Under the pieces are notes generated by a model. It worked only from the letters and a program-made list of their open reading frames with translations. It searched no databases and was not told the origin of the DNA. DNA of 35,387 bases. Origin: Phycisphaerales bacterium (GTDB lineage: Bacteria; Planctomycetota; Phycisphaerae; UBA1845; Fen-1342). A program made the translations under genes and the position numbers. This document shows positions 25,575-33,049 of the stretch, one piece after another (the stretch's first letter is position 1; every line of letters starts with the position of its first letter). Location: positions 1 through 35,387 of the forward strand of contig JALHJL010000043.1 in assembly GCA_022839625.1 (NCBI GenBank), in the 5' to 3' direction.

Positions 25575-26285
25575 GTGCGTCATCGTGTTCGCGGAAGAAA
25601 GCTCAACCGTACCGCCAGCCACCGGGTGGCACTGCGCCGCAATCTGTGCCAGAGCCTGTTCGAGTGCGGCGAGGTGCGCACGACCGTCACTAAAGCCAAG
25701 GAAGTGCGGAGCCTGGCCGAACGGCTGATTACGCTCGCGATCGACGGCAGCCTCCCGGCGCGCCAGCGCGCCGAGGCCCTGCTGCAAGACCGCGCGATCA
25801 TCCCCAGGGAGCATCGGGCAGAGTACGACCGGATGAGCGACGCCAAGCGCAACAAGGTGCTGCGCGCCCGCACCGGCCGCCGGTACCGCGCCAACGTCAC
25901 GCGCCCGGGCCTCAAGTTTACCGCCGAGTCGGTCCTGCACAAGCTCTTCGCGGAGATCGGCCCGCGCATGAAGAAACGAAACGAGGCCTTCGGGTGCAGC
26001 GGGGGCTACACCCGCGTGATCAAGCTGGCGGACCGGCGCCTCGGGGACGCCGGGCAGCTTGCCATCCTTCAGCTCATCGGCGAGCAGGACAAGCCGCGCA
26101 GCAAGAGCAAGGACAAGACGGAGCGCAAGCGGCGGGCGCGCGTCAAGTACACGGTCTACGCGGGCAAGCCGCGGCCGCACCCGAGCCGGCGGCGCGCGAC
26201 CAAGGCCAGGACCAAAGCCAAGGGGACGCCCGAGGCGCCGGCCGCCCCGGTTGCCCGAGAGGGTGAGGCGGACAAGGCGGAGTAG
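25575..26285 (+). CDS. rplQ: 50S ribosomal protein L17, enlarged by an insertion and a basic tail
   Basis: Typical L17 begins MRHRxxGRKLNR, as here from GTG 25575, which has GGAGG eight bases upstream; a GTG at 25569 is less likely. The first 60 residues and the segment VLHKLFAEIGPRMKKRNEAF plus GGYTRVIKLADRRLGD are clear L17. Between them lie about 50 extra, mostly charged residues (about 66-118). After residue 170 comes a Lys/Arg/Pro/Ala-rich tail of 65 residues. The total of 236 is nearly twice the E. coli length (127). L17 lies near the tunnel exit. It is the last ribosomal gene of the operon. Confidence 0.96.
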   Translation: MRHRVRGRKLNRTASHRVALRRNLCQSLFECGEVRTTVTKAKEVRSLAERLITLAIDGSLPARQRAEALLQDRAIIPREHRAEYDRMSDAKRNKVLRARTGRRYRANVTRPGLKFTAESVLHKLFAEIGPRMKKRNEAFGCSGGYTRVIKLADRRLGDAGQLAILQLIGEQDKPRSKSKDKTERKRRARVKYTVYAGKPRPHPSRRRATKARTKAKGTPEAPAAPVAREGEADKAE

Positions 26286-26290
26286 GTCCG

Positions 26291-26710
26291 GTGAGCGCGG
26301 CTCAGCCTTCCGTTTTCGCGCGGATCATCGCCGGCGAGATTCCCTGCCAGCGCGTCTTCGAGAACGAGCACGTCCTGGCGTTCCTCGACATCCGCCCGCT
26401 GGCCGAGGGGCATACGCTCGTACTTCCGAAGCGCTCGGCGGCCCGGCTGGCAGACCTCACGCCCGCGGAAGCGGCCGAGCTGGGTCGGCAGCTTGTGGCG
26501 ATCGCGCAGCGCGTCGTGGCGGTGACCGGGGCCGCCGGCGTTAACCTCCTGCTCAACGACGGGCAGGTGGCCGGGCAGGAAGTGCCGCACGTGCACTTCC
26601 ACATCATCCCGCGTCAGGCCGGCGACGGCCTGGGATATCGCTGGCGGCCGCAGGATCGCAATGCAGCGGACCTGGAAGCGCTGGCGGCCCGGATCCGGGC
26701 CCAGCCGTGA
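26291..26710 (+). CDS. HIT-family nucleotide hydrolase/transferase
   Basis: The 139-residue protein has the histidine triad at H100, H102 and H104 (HVHFHII), plus SVFARIIAGEIPCQRVFEN at the N-terminus and NLLLNDGQVAGQEVPH before the triad. These place it in the HinT/protein-kinase-C-interacting branch, which hydrolyses purine nucleoside phosphoramidates or AMP conjugates such as aminoacyl-AMP. It starts at GTG 6 bases after the rplQ stop, so it is probably read with the ribosomal operon. The natural substrate cannot be told from sequence. Confidence 0.93.
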   Translation: MSAAQPSVFARIIAGEIPCQRVFENEHVLAFLDIRPLAEGHTLVLPKRSAARLADLTPAEAAELGRQLVAIAQRVVAVTGAAGVNLLLNDGQVAGQEVPHVHFHIIPRQAGDGLGYRWRPQDRNAADLEALAARIRAQP

Positions 26711-26722
26711 GTGCGCCGCAGG

Positions 26723-26750
26723 TTGCCGCCCGGCAAAGCCGATCTATAAT
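26723..26750 (+). promoter_or_regulatory. Promoter of the tRNA-Ala gene
   Basis: TTGCCG (26723-26728) and a perfect TATAAT (26745-26750) are 16 bases apart. The tRNA starts 11 bases after the -10 box, so transcription could begin just before or at the mature 5' end. Confidence 0.75.
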
Positions 26751-26760
26751 GAAGTCCGCC

Positions 26761-26833
<73 letters not shown>

Positions 26834-26840
26834 TTGTCCC

Positions 26841-26870
26841 GGAGCCCGCTGCCGCTGGGGGCGGGCTTCG
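26841..26870 (+). terminator. Possible terminator after tRNA-Ala
   Basis: AGCCCGC (26843-26849) pairs with GCGGGCT (26861-26867) around an 11-base loop, a few bases after the tRNA 3' end. Only TTCG follows, so the T tract is poor and termination may be weak. Confidence 0.5.
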
Positions 26871-26927
26871 TGGCAACGGTCCCCACCGGGTCCCGGCCGG
26901 CCTGAATCTGTGTGGAGGCGCACCAGA

Positions 26928-28064
26928 ATGACCGTGCGAGATCACATCGGCTTGGTTGCGATCGTCATCCTGTCGGCAGTCGGCGGCAGCGTACTCGCGC
27001 AGCAGCCGCCCGCGGCCGAGGCAGAAGGCAGCCCGGCCCCGCGGATGGAGCTCAGTTCCACGAAGTTCGATTTCGGCGAGGTCTGGCAGGATATGCCGGC
27101 CAGGAAGGAATTCACCGTCAAGAACAGCGGCGACGCGGACCTGACGCTGACGCTCCGGAGCACGTGCGGCTGCGCGGTCGTGACCAGTCCGAAGTCGCCG
27201 TTGCCGCCCGGAGAGACCACGAGCTTCACGATCACGTTTGACAGCAAGGCCCTGGGCGACACGAACAAGAAGGTGACGGTCACCACCAACGACCCGGGGC
27301 AGCCGAACGTGGACATCGCCGTCGTCGGCAAGGTGAAGCCCGTCTTTGCGCGGAGCCCCGCGGATCAGATCGTGCTCGCCGGGCTCGCGACCGACTCGTC
27401 CGAGCGGGGGGTGCTTCGGCTCGAGAACAAGTATGACCGTCCGTTGCCGCTGAAGCTCAAGGAGGGTCAGGATTTCGCCCCCTTTGACGTTACGTTGAAC
27501 GAGTTGAAGGCGGGCCTGGAGTACGAGCTGGTGGCCGTCACGCGACCGCCGCTCAGCGTGGGCACGAGCCATGTGCCGGTCGTGCTGGAGACCGGTGTCC
27601 CGGAGGTGCCCACCATCACGGTCTCGGTCGTGGCCAACGCGCAGTCGCGCGTGATTGCCTTCCCCCCGGTGCTCTCCGTCACCCCCGAGTCGAAGTCGCC
27701 CGTGGCGAGGATCGTCAGCGTGGACTACCGCAAAGAGACGCCCGTCAAGATCACGGCGGTCAAGCCCAGCCTCGCAGCCATCGAGTATGAGTTGCTGCCT
27801 GAGGAGCCCGAGGGGTCGGAGTCGCCGACGCGCAAGACGGCCTCGCTCAAGCTGCGCCTGACCATCCCGGCCTATGACGACGTTCCGGACGACGGAGCAA
27901 CCGTGGAGATCTTCACCGACGACCAGGACCCGCGGTATCAAAGGCTGGAAGTGCGGATCATCAAGTTGAGCGAGTCTTCAAAACCCCGGCGCATCCTGCC
28001 CGAGCGCGACTCCAGGACCGGGGCGGAGAAGCCGGCCGAGCGGCCGGGCGCGGGCACGCCCTAG
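26928..28064 (+). CDS. Secreted DUF1573-domain protein
   Basis: The 378-residue protein has a signal peptide (1-24) and then a DUF1573 domain: KFDFGEVWQDMPARKEFTVK and the hallmark STCGC with C80 and C82, an Ig-like beta sandwich common in Bacteroidota and Planctomycetota. The remaining 250 residues look like further beta-rich, Ig-like modules with no name I can support. ATG 26928 was chosen over a GTG at 26910 because GGAGG precedes it and the signal peptide starts there. Function is unknown. The stop TAG is the first part of repeat copy C. Confidence 0.88.
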   Translation: MTVRDHIGLVAIVILSAVGGSVLAQQPPAAEAEGSPAPRMELSSTKFDFGEVWQDMPARKEFTVKNSGDADLTLTLRSTCGCAVVTSPKSPLPPGETTSFTITFDSKALGDTNKKVTVTTNDPGQPNVDIAVVGKVKPVFARSPADQIVLAGLATDSSERGVLRLENKYDRPLPLKLKEGQDFAPFDVTLNELKAGLEYELVAVTRPPLSVGTSHVPVVLETGVPEVPTITVSVVANAQSRVIAFPPVLSVTPESKSPVARIVSVDYRKETPVKITAVKPSLAAIEYELLPEEPEGSESPTRKTASLKLRLTIPAYDDVPDDGATVEIFTDDQDPRYQRLEVRIIKLSESSKPRRILPERDSRTGAEKPAERPGAGTP

Positions 28065-28185
28065 CAGTCTGCCGCGAAAGCAGCGTCGGCCCCTTGCGGC
28101 CCACGTAGAGCGCTGAAAGCGCCCCGAAATCCTGCGTCCGCCACGGGGGTGGACGCTGCATCGCCCTCCGCAGCGGGCTGCTGGA
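28061..28185. repeat. Palindromic repeat, copy C, between convergent genes
   Basis: The ends form an inverted repeat: AGCAGTCTGCCGCGAAAG at the left and, inverted, AGCAGCCCGCTGCGGAGG at the right. The left end, CTAGCAGTCTGCCGC, matches the ends of copies A and B, but the interior differs. Inside are two hairpins: GCGCT-GAA-AGCGC and a 9-base stem GCGTCCGCC with GGTGGACGC (28134-28156). It fills the gap between two convergent genes and could act as a bidirectional terminator. Confidence 0.7.
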
Positions 28186-28207
28186 CTTGCGCCGCCGCGC
28201 TTATCTT

Positions 28208-29131
28208 CTACGGGGGATTGTGCGGCAGAACTTCGCTCAGCCACTCCTGGACGGCACGCCCGCGGTAGATCACCACCCACACCGCCGCGCCCCATAGCAG
28301 AATCGCGGCCTGGAAGGGCCGATCGCGCAGCACGACCGCCGTTGGACCGTCCACCCGCCCGTGCTCGACCAGCAGTGCGAAGCGGAAGATGGCGTACACG
28401 ACCAGGGGGAGCGTGTAGAGCAGGTAGTTCGTGCCGAATACCTCGAGCGTCCGCTGGTCTGTCGCGTACAGCATGAAGCTCACGACCGCGATGCCCGCCG
28501 TCAAGGTCGTCATATGATTGAGCAGCTCCGGGGTGTACTCGGCAAGCGTGCGGCGGTGGCGCGCGGCCCCGTTCTCGGGGCCCGTGCCGAAGCTGTTCAG
28601 TTCACAACGGCGTTTGCTGAACCCCAGGAACAAGCACAAGGTGAACGTGCAGATGACGAGCCAGGGCGAAATCGCGACGTGCACGACCACCGCCCCGGCG
28701 ACCGCGCGCAGGACAAACCCCAGCCCCAGGGCGATCACGTCGAGAACGGTGGCGTGCTTCAGCCACCAAGTGTAGATCATTTGCAGCAGCGCGTAGGCCG
28801 CCGCTACGAACAGAAAGCCCCGGTCGAGCCAGAAAGCGCCCCCCAGGCCCGCCGCGAGGAGAACCAGCCCGAAGAGCGTAGCGGCCGGGACCGGGACCTG
28901 GCCGGACGCGACGGGGCGGGTGCGCTTGGTGGGGTGGAGGCGGTCCTCCGCTCGGTCATGGATGTCGTTGAAGACGTAGATCGCGCTGCTCAGCAGGCAG
29001 AAGCAGGCGAACGCCAGTACCACGATCAGCCCACTGTGCCAATCGGTCAGCAACCGCCCGAACACCAGGCCGGCAAACAGGAAGAGGTTCTTGGTCCACT
29101 GCCCCGGTCGCATCAATCGGAGGTACGCCAT
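28208..29131 (-). CDS. UbiA-family prenyltransferase, resembling decaprenyl-phosphate phosphoribosyltransferase
   Basis: The 307-residue membrane protein has about eight to nine hydrophobic segments. The first catalytic motif is FNDIHDRAEDRLHPTKRTRP, an NDxxDxxxDxxHPxKxxRPxAsG form. It resembles the actinobacterial enzymes that join phosphoribosyl diphosphate to a polyprenyl phosphate more than the ubiquinone or haem O enzymes. The N-terminus YLRLMRPGQWTKNLFLF fits this too. ATG 29131 is preceded by GGAG. The protein ends near copy C. Neighbours give no pathway, so the lipid product is an inference from motif alone. Confidence 0.85.
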   Translation of the reverse strand: MAYLRLMRPGQWTKNLFLFAGLVFGRLLTDWHSGLIVVLAFACFCLLSSAIYVFNDIHDRAEDRLHPTKRTRPVASGQVPVPAATLFGLVLLAAGLGGAFWLDRGFLFVAAAYALLQMIYTWWLKHATVLDVIALGLGFVLRAVAGAVVVHVAISPWLVICTFTLCLFLGFSKRRCELNSFGTGPENGAARHRRTLAEYTPELLNHMTTLTAGIAVVSFMLYATDQRTLEVFGTNYLLYTLPLVVYAIFRFALLVEHGRVDGPTAVVLRDRPFQAAILLWGAAVWVVIYRGRAVQEWLSEVLPHNPP

Positions 29132-29409
29132 GGGCTCTCCGCAAACGCTCGGCACGGGCTGCCGAAGAGCAGGCACACGCTTCGCACGACGCCGCGCGTC
29201 GGGCTCCCGAAATGTGCGGCTGGCGGGGGGCCCGTCCCGGCTTCTGGTCGGCCGCCGGTGCGGCGTCGTCGCCAAGCATTGTGTGTGGACCGAGACGCGG
29301 GGTCAACCTGAGGGCCGCGCGGCGGGCGGACCGTCGCCGCCGCACGTGCGTGCCGGGCGGTCAACTGGCCCGGCCCGATCGTCGGGCCGGCGGTTTGGTA
29401 CCGCGGTCC
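29132..29409. other. Divergent intergenic region with a perfect hairpin
   Basis: This gap has no credible coding sequence. It contains a perfect 9-base inverted repeat, CCGGCCCGA and TCGGGCCGG, with a 3-base loop at 29370-29390. The next bases are CGGTTTGG, a weak T run. The hairpin could end an upstream transcript or insulate the promoter that follows. Confidence 0.5.
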
Positions 29410-29451
29410 CTGAACCGGGCGATTGAGAAAACCGCCCGTTCAGCGTCTAAT
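29410..29451 (+). promoter_or_regulatory. Promoter with overlapping inverted repeat (possible operator) of the SerA-like gene
   Basis: TTGAGA (29423-29428) and TCTAAT (29446-29451), 17 bases apart, form a plausible promoter. They are embedded in a dyad: CTGAACCGGGCG (29410-29421) and CGCCCGTTCAG (29433-29443), complementary apart from one unpaired C. The -35 box sits between the arms. A repressor binding the dyad would block the polymerase. No regulator gene is adjacent. Confidence 0.6.
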
Positions 29452-29513
29452 GGGAGCCGAGCGATCCAGTGCGGCAGTGGCCGGTGCTGCCGATGCACGT
29501 GGAGTGGAGCACC

Positions 29514-30710
29514 ATGAGGATTCTCGTTACGTGTGAGTTGCCTGAAGTCGCGCTCGAGCAACTCCACGCCCTCGGGGGCGACGTGGGCTACCAGCCGCTG
29601 GCGACGTCGCAGGAGCTGCGCGACAGCGTCAGCGATGTCTGCGTGCTGGTGGTCGGCGCCGCACGCATCTCTCCGGAAATAATCACGCGCGCCACCAGAT
29701 TGCAGATGATCGTGCGCGCCGGGTACGGTCCCGGGCAGGTGGCGGTCGATGAAGCCTCGGCGGCCGGCGTGTTCGTCACGCACTGCCCGGATCAGCATGC
29801 GACCGCGGTGGCCGAGCTCGCTTTCGGGCTGATCCTCGCCTTGGATCGGCGGATCGTGGACAACACGCTGGCGCTGCGGGAGGGCCGCTGGGCGCGGAGC
29901 GAGTTGGCGGACGCACGCGGCCTGGCGGGGCGCACCCTCGGTATTCTCGGCTGCGGTACCGTCGGCAGCCTGGTAGCACGCCGCGCGCGGGCGTTCGGCA
30001 TGCGCGTGATCGTGTGGTCTCCACGGCCGACCGTCGAGTGTCCCCTGGAACCAGGCGTTGAGTTCTGCAACTGGCGGCGCGAGCTGGCACGGCAGAGTGA
30101 CGTGGTCGTCGTCCACGCCCCGGAGGACGAGCCGGAGCGGCTGGTGGACGCGGCTTTCCTGGAGAACATGCAGGACGGGGCCTACCTGGTGCACGTCGGG
30201 CACCCGGCGAGCGTGGACGAGGCGGCCCTGGCGAGGGCCATCGAGCCCCGGCACCTGCGCGTGGCACTGGACGCCTTCAGTTCCGAGCCGGCCAGCGACG
30301 TGGGACGCTTCCGCTGTCGCCTGTGCGAGTTGCCCAATGTGATCGGCACACAGCACATCGGCCCCCTGACCCAGCAGGCCCGGCAGGCGGTGGCCGACGA
30401 GGTGGTGCGCATCATCCGGGCGTTCGTGGTCTCGGGTGAGGTCGCAAACTGCCTGAACCTGGCCAATCGGAGCCCGGCGACGTGGCAGCTCGTGCTGCGC
30501 ATGCGAGACCAGGTGGGCGTGATGGCCTCCGTCCTCGATGCGATTCGTGCCGACGGGGTCAATGCGCAGGAGATCAGCAGCCGGGTCTTCACGGGTGCCA
30601 AAGCCGCCTGGTGTACGATCGCGCTGGATGAGCGGCCGAGCGCCGAGGCCCTGGAGATCATCCGTGCCCTGCCCGACGTGCTGCACCTGGACTTGCGGGC
30701 GGTGGTCTGA
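29514..30710 (+). CDS. D-3-phosphoglycerate dehydrogenase-like protein (SerA family) with ACT-like domain
   Basis: The 398-residue protein is close to E. coli SerA in length and layout: substrate domain, NAD domain with GCGTVG at 146-151, and a C-terminal ACT-like domain from about 325 that would bind a regulatory amino acid. Catalytic E258 (SSEP) and H281 (QHIG) are kept. The catalytic Arg of the usual SRGxxVD segment is replaced by His230 (VGHPASVDE), so activity or substrate may differ. ATG 29514 has GGAG just upstream; the start at 29469 would add 15 residues unlike the family. It could make serine from 3-phosphoglycerate or act on another 2-hydroxyacid. Confidence 0.82.
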   Translation: MRILVTCELPEVALEQLHALGGDVGYQPLATSQELRDSVSDVCVLVVGAARISPEIITRATRLQMIVRAGYGPGQVAVDEASAAGVFVTHCPDQHATAVAELAFGLILALDRRIVDNTLALREGRWARSELADARGLAGRTLGILGCGTVGSLVARRARAFGMRVIVWSPRPTVECPLEPGVEFCNWRRELARQSDVVVVHAPEDEPERLVDAAFLENMQDGAYLVHVGHPASVDEAALARAIEPRHLRVALDAFSSEPASDVGRFRCRLCELPNVIGTQHIGPLTQQARQAVADEVVRIIRAFVVSGEVANCLNLANRSPATWQLVLRMRDQVGVMASVLDAIRADGVNAQEISSRVFTGAKAAWCTIALDERPSAEALEIIRALPDVLHLDLRAVV

Positions 30711-30735
30711 GACCTCGGCGACCGGTGGCATGCAC

Positions 30736-30763
30736 TTGATAATTCGCGGGCGCACGGTACAAC
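30736..30763 (+). promoter_or_regulatory. Putative promoter of the cyclophilin gene
   Basis: TTGATA (30736-30741) and TACAAC (30758-30763) are 16 bases apart, 38 bases upstream of the start codon. The region is visibly richer in A and T than its surroundings. Confidence 0.45.
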
Positions 30764-30801
30764 CCGAGCCGCCGCAACGTGTATAAGGACCTGTAGATAC
30801 G

Positions 30802-31923
30802 ATGGCTCACTTGGACCGCCCAAACAGGAACCTGCTGTGGTCGATCAGTGCGGCCGTGCTGCTCGCGCTCGGCGTGTTGCCGGCCGGCGGGCAAGACGCT
30901 GTGCCGGTGCCAGCCATGACCGCCGAGCCCCTGCACATTCAGGTGCAGGCGAGCCGGCCGCTCTTCAACCCGGACAGTCCGATCCGGGTGCGGTTCACGG
31001 TGATCAACGCGTCCGACGAGGTGGTGACCATACCGCTCGACTACGCGGTGCCGGCCGACCTTGGTCTGGGGCTGCCCTTGCAGCTTGTGCTGGGTAGCGG
31101 TACGCAACGCCCGCTGTCCGTGATTTATCAGTCCGAAGCGGCCCGCGAGGTTCCTCCGCCTGCGCCGCCCGTCGGCGAGCCCGACGACACATCCCACAGC
31201 TTGCGGCTGGCGCCCCGCGGCACGCTGGGATCAGAGCTTGACCTGCGCGAGTACTACCCGGCCGTCCGCTATTCGGGTTCGTACCGGGTAGAGTGGCGTC
31301 CGCTGGACGGCCGGCTCGGGGTGGCGAGCACGGAGTTCCGGGTCGAACTGCCGAAAGACGCGATCCTGGTCACCGACTTGGGCAAGGTCACGTTCGTCCT
31401 GGATTACGACGGCGCGCCGCGGAATGTCGAGAGCTTCCTCGAGCTCGTCCGCGATGGGTTCTACAACGGCAAGACCTTCCACCGCGTGGTCCCCGGGTTT
31501 GTGCTGCAAGGCGGTTGTTCGAAGGGGGACGGGACCGGCGTGCGGCCCGACGGCAAGCTTCTGCCCGCCGAGCTGCGCGACGTTCCGGTCGAGGCGGGGA
31601 CGCTGCTGATGGCGCGCAAACCCAGCGATCCCAACACGGCCAGTTGCCAGTTCTTCATCGCGCTGACGCGGCTGAAGGAGCTCGAGGGGCAATACACTGT
31701 CATCGGCCAGGCCAGCGACGCGGAGAGCCTGCGCACGCTCAACCAGCTCGCCGAAGTGCCGACCGACGCCCGCGATCGTCCGCTTTCGCCGCTCGTCATC
31801 CGGTCCATCAACCTCGTGGACCGGGAGTTGGACCGCAGCCGGAGCGTTCAGCCGCAACGGCATGACAGCGCGCGGTCGCCTTCGATCTACGAACCCACCT
31901 CACGGCCGATCGAACGGCCGTAG
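30802..31923 (+). CDS. Secreted cyclophilin-type peptidyl-prolyl isomerase with N-terminal beta domain
   Basis: The 373-residue protein has a signal peptide (about 10-30). A beta-rich region (45-180), which may be an Ig-like fold, precedes the cyclophilin domain at about 190-340. The domain shows FHRVVPGFVLQGG with the catalytic Arg at 228 and Gln at 236, and SCQFFIA at 281-287. It should speed proline isomerisation in proteins outside the cytoplasm. The last 30 residues are a Ser/Arg/Pro-rich tail. It is probably a single transcription unit, since a promoter lies just upstream and the next gene faces it. Confidence 0.9.
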   Translation: MAHLDRPNRNLLWSISAAVLLALGVLPAGGQDAVPVPAMTAEPLHIQVQASRPLFNPDSPIRVRFTVINASDEVVTIPLDYAVPADLGLGLPLQLVLGSGTQRPLSVIYQSEAAREVPPPAPPVGEPDDTSHSLRLAPRGTLGSELDLREYYPAVRYSGSYRVEWRPLDGRLGVASTEFRVELPKDAILVTDLGKVTFVLDYDGAPRNVESFLELVRDGFYNGKTFHRVVPGFVLQGGCSKGDGTGVRPDGKLLPAELRDVPVEAGTLLMARKPSDPNTASCQFFIALTRLKELEGQYTVIGQASDAESLRTLNQLAEVPTDARDRPLSPLVIRSINLVDRELDRSRSVQPQRHDSARSPSIYEPTSRPIERP

Positions 31924-31931
31924 CCCGTGGC

Positions 31932-32753
31932 CTACTTCGCCGGCGGAAGGGGCGTGCCCGGGTCGGACGTCGGCGGACTGCGGCCCGCCTGCGAGCGCGC
32001 TTTGCGACGGGCCAGCTCGTCGCGCAGCTCGGCCGCCGTCTCGAAATCCTCGTTCTCGACGGCCCGCGCCAGTTGTTCGTTCAGCGTCTGAGCGACGCCG
32101 TACTCGCGGCGCAGTTGGGCGCTCAGTTCGCGGAGGTAGCGGAGACCCGTGTCCTGGTCGCGCTGCTCCTCGTCGCAGCCGAGCGCGCTGAGCAGGCTGT
32201 CCAGCTCCGCGGCGCCCGCCTGGGCCTGCTCGACCGCGTCCTCCACGCGGCCCTCGATAATCTGCAACTGGGCTGCCAGCCGCGCGCGGTCGAAGACCAG
32301 CGCCGGTGCCAGCGACGCGTAGCCCTCTTTGGGGGCCGGGAGGGTTTGCAGCCAATCGAGATTGGCCAGACATTCGTCGATGTCGCGCAGTGCACAGCGG
32401 ATGTACCGGCGCGCGCCCGGCTCGTCGTTGGACTGCAACGCCACGTCCGCGACGGCGGCGAGGGCCATGCGGCGATAGTTGGTTTGCAGCAGCTCGCGCT
32501 CGAGCTCCTGCCAGTCCTGGGCGCTCAACCGCTCTCCGCCCAGCCGCAACTCGTGCTCGACATAAGCGCGTACCGTGGGCAGGCCGTGGTAGCGCTCCCC
32601 GTCCGGCCGACCGTCGAGGAACATCTGCATGACGCCGAGGTCCACCCGTAGTTGAACCAGCTCGGTGCCGTCGCGGCCGACGGTCGCACGGGCGCGCAGT
32701 TCGCCGGGGGGACATTCCCAGTCGGCGGTCAGGTCGTCAAGATCGAGCATCAT
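31932..32753 (-). CDS. UVR-motif (UvrB/UvrC motif) protein
   Basis: The 273-residue protein ends with a UVR motif, NEQLARAVENEDFETAAELR (about 231-250), a short helical hairpin used in UvrB, UvrC and McsA for protein contacts. The rest is mostly alpha-helical and charged with an N-terminal beta-like stretch; I do not recognise a catalytic domain. The tail is Pro-rich. ATG 32753 or the neighbouring ATG 32750 is the likely start. An upstream extension would run through an 18-base tandem repeat and looks unreal. Without McsB/ClpC or Uvr partners nearby the role is unknown. Confidence 0.75.
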   Translation of the reverse strand: MMLDLDDLTADWECPPGELRARATVGRDGTELVQLRVDLGVMQMFLDGRPDGERYHGLPTVRAYVEHELRLGGERLSAQDWQELERELLQTNYRRMALAAVADVALQSNDEPGARRYIRCALRDIDECLANLDWLQTLPAPKEGYASLAPALVFDRARLAAQLQIIEGRVEDAVEQAQAGAAELDSLLSALGCDEEQRDQDTGLRYLRELSAQLRREYGVAQTLNEQLARAVENEDFETAAELRDELARRKARSQAGRSPPTSDPGTPLPPAK

Positions 32754-32755
32754 GG

Positions 32756-32809
32756 GCGGACTCGCGGTGCGCAGCGGACTCACGGCGAGCAGTGGGCTCA
32801 CGGCGCACA
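32756..32809. repeat. Three imperfect 18-base tandem repeats upstream of the UVR-motif gene
   Basis: The units GCGGACTCGCGGTGCGCA, GCGGACTCACGGCGAGCA and GTGGGCTCACGGCGCACA follow without gaps. They end 3 bases from the start codon of the UVR-motif gene, where its leader and ribosome binding site should be. Because 18 is a multiple of three, the repeat reads as a Ser-Pro-Leu-rich six-residue unit in the gene's frame. Confidence 0.8.
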
Positions 32810-33049
32810 ACCGACAAGACCATCGGTTGCGCGCCGGTCGCGGTGCAATCCGGCGTCGTCGCCGATAAATGCCGCTCGGACCTGGAACGCCCGACCTGGA
32901 TAATCGGACGCGCTGCACGCCGCGCGTCCAGAGAATTCAGGCGCGGGCCGCAACCAGGGCCACGGACGGCGGGTCTGCCCGGGCGCTGACTGCGTTTCGC
33001 TGGCAGCAAGCTGCCAGTGGCACCCCGGCGGAGCATATGTGCAAGCGCT

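Noticed and set aside
26286..26760. Terminator directly after rplQ
   Set aside because: The HIT gene starts 6 bases after rplQ and I see no stem with a T run there.
31924..31931. Terminator between the convergent cyclophilin and UVR-motif genes
   Set aside because: Only 8 bases separate the stop codons. GGCCG repeats nearby (GGCCGATCGAACGGCC) can pair, but they lie inside the cyclophilin tail and no T run follows.
32756..32809. CRISPR-like array
   Set aside because: The three units are contiguous with no spacers and there are no cas genes.
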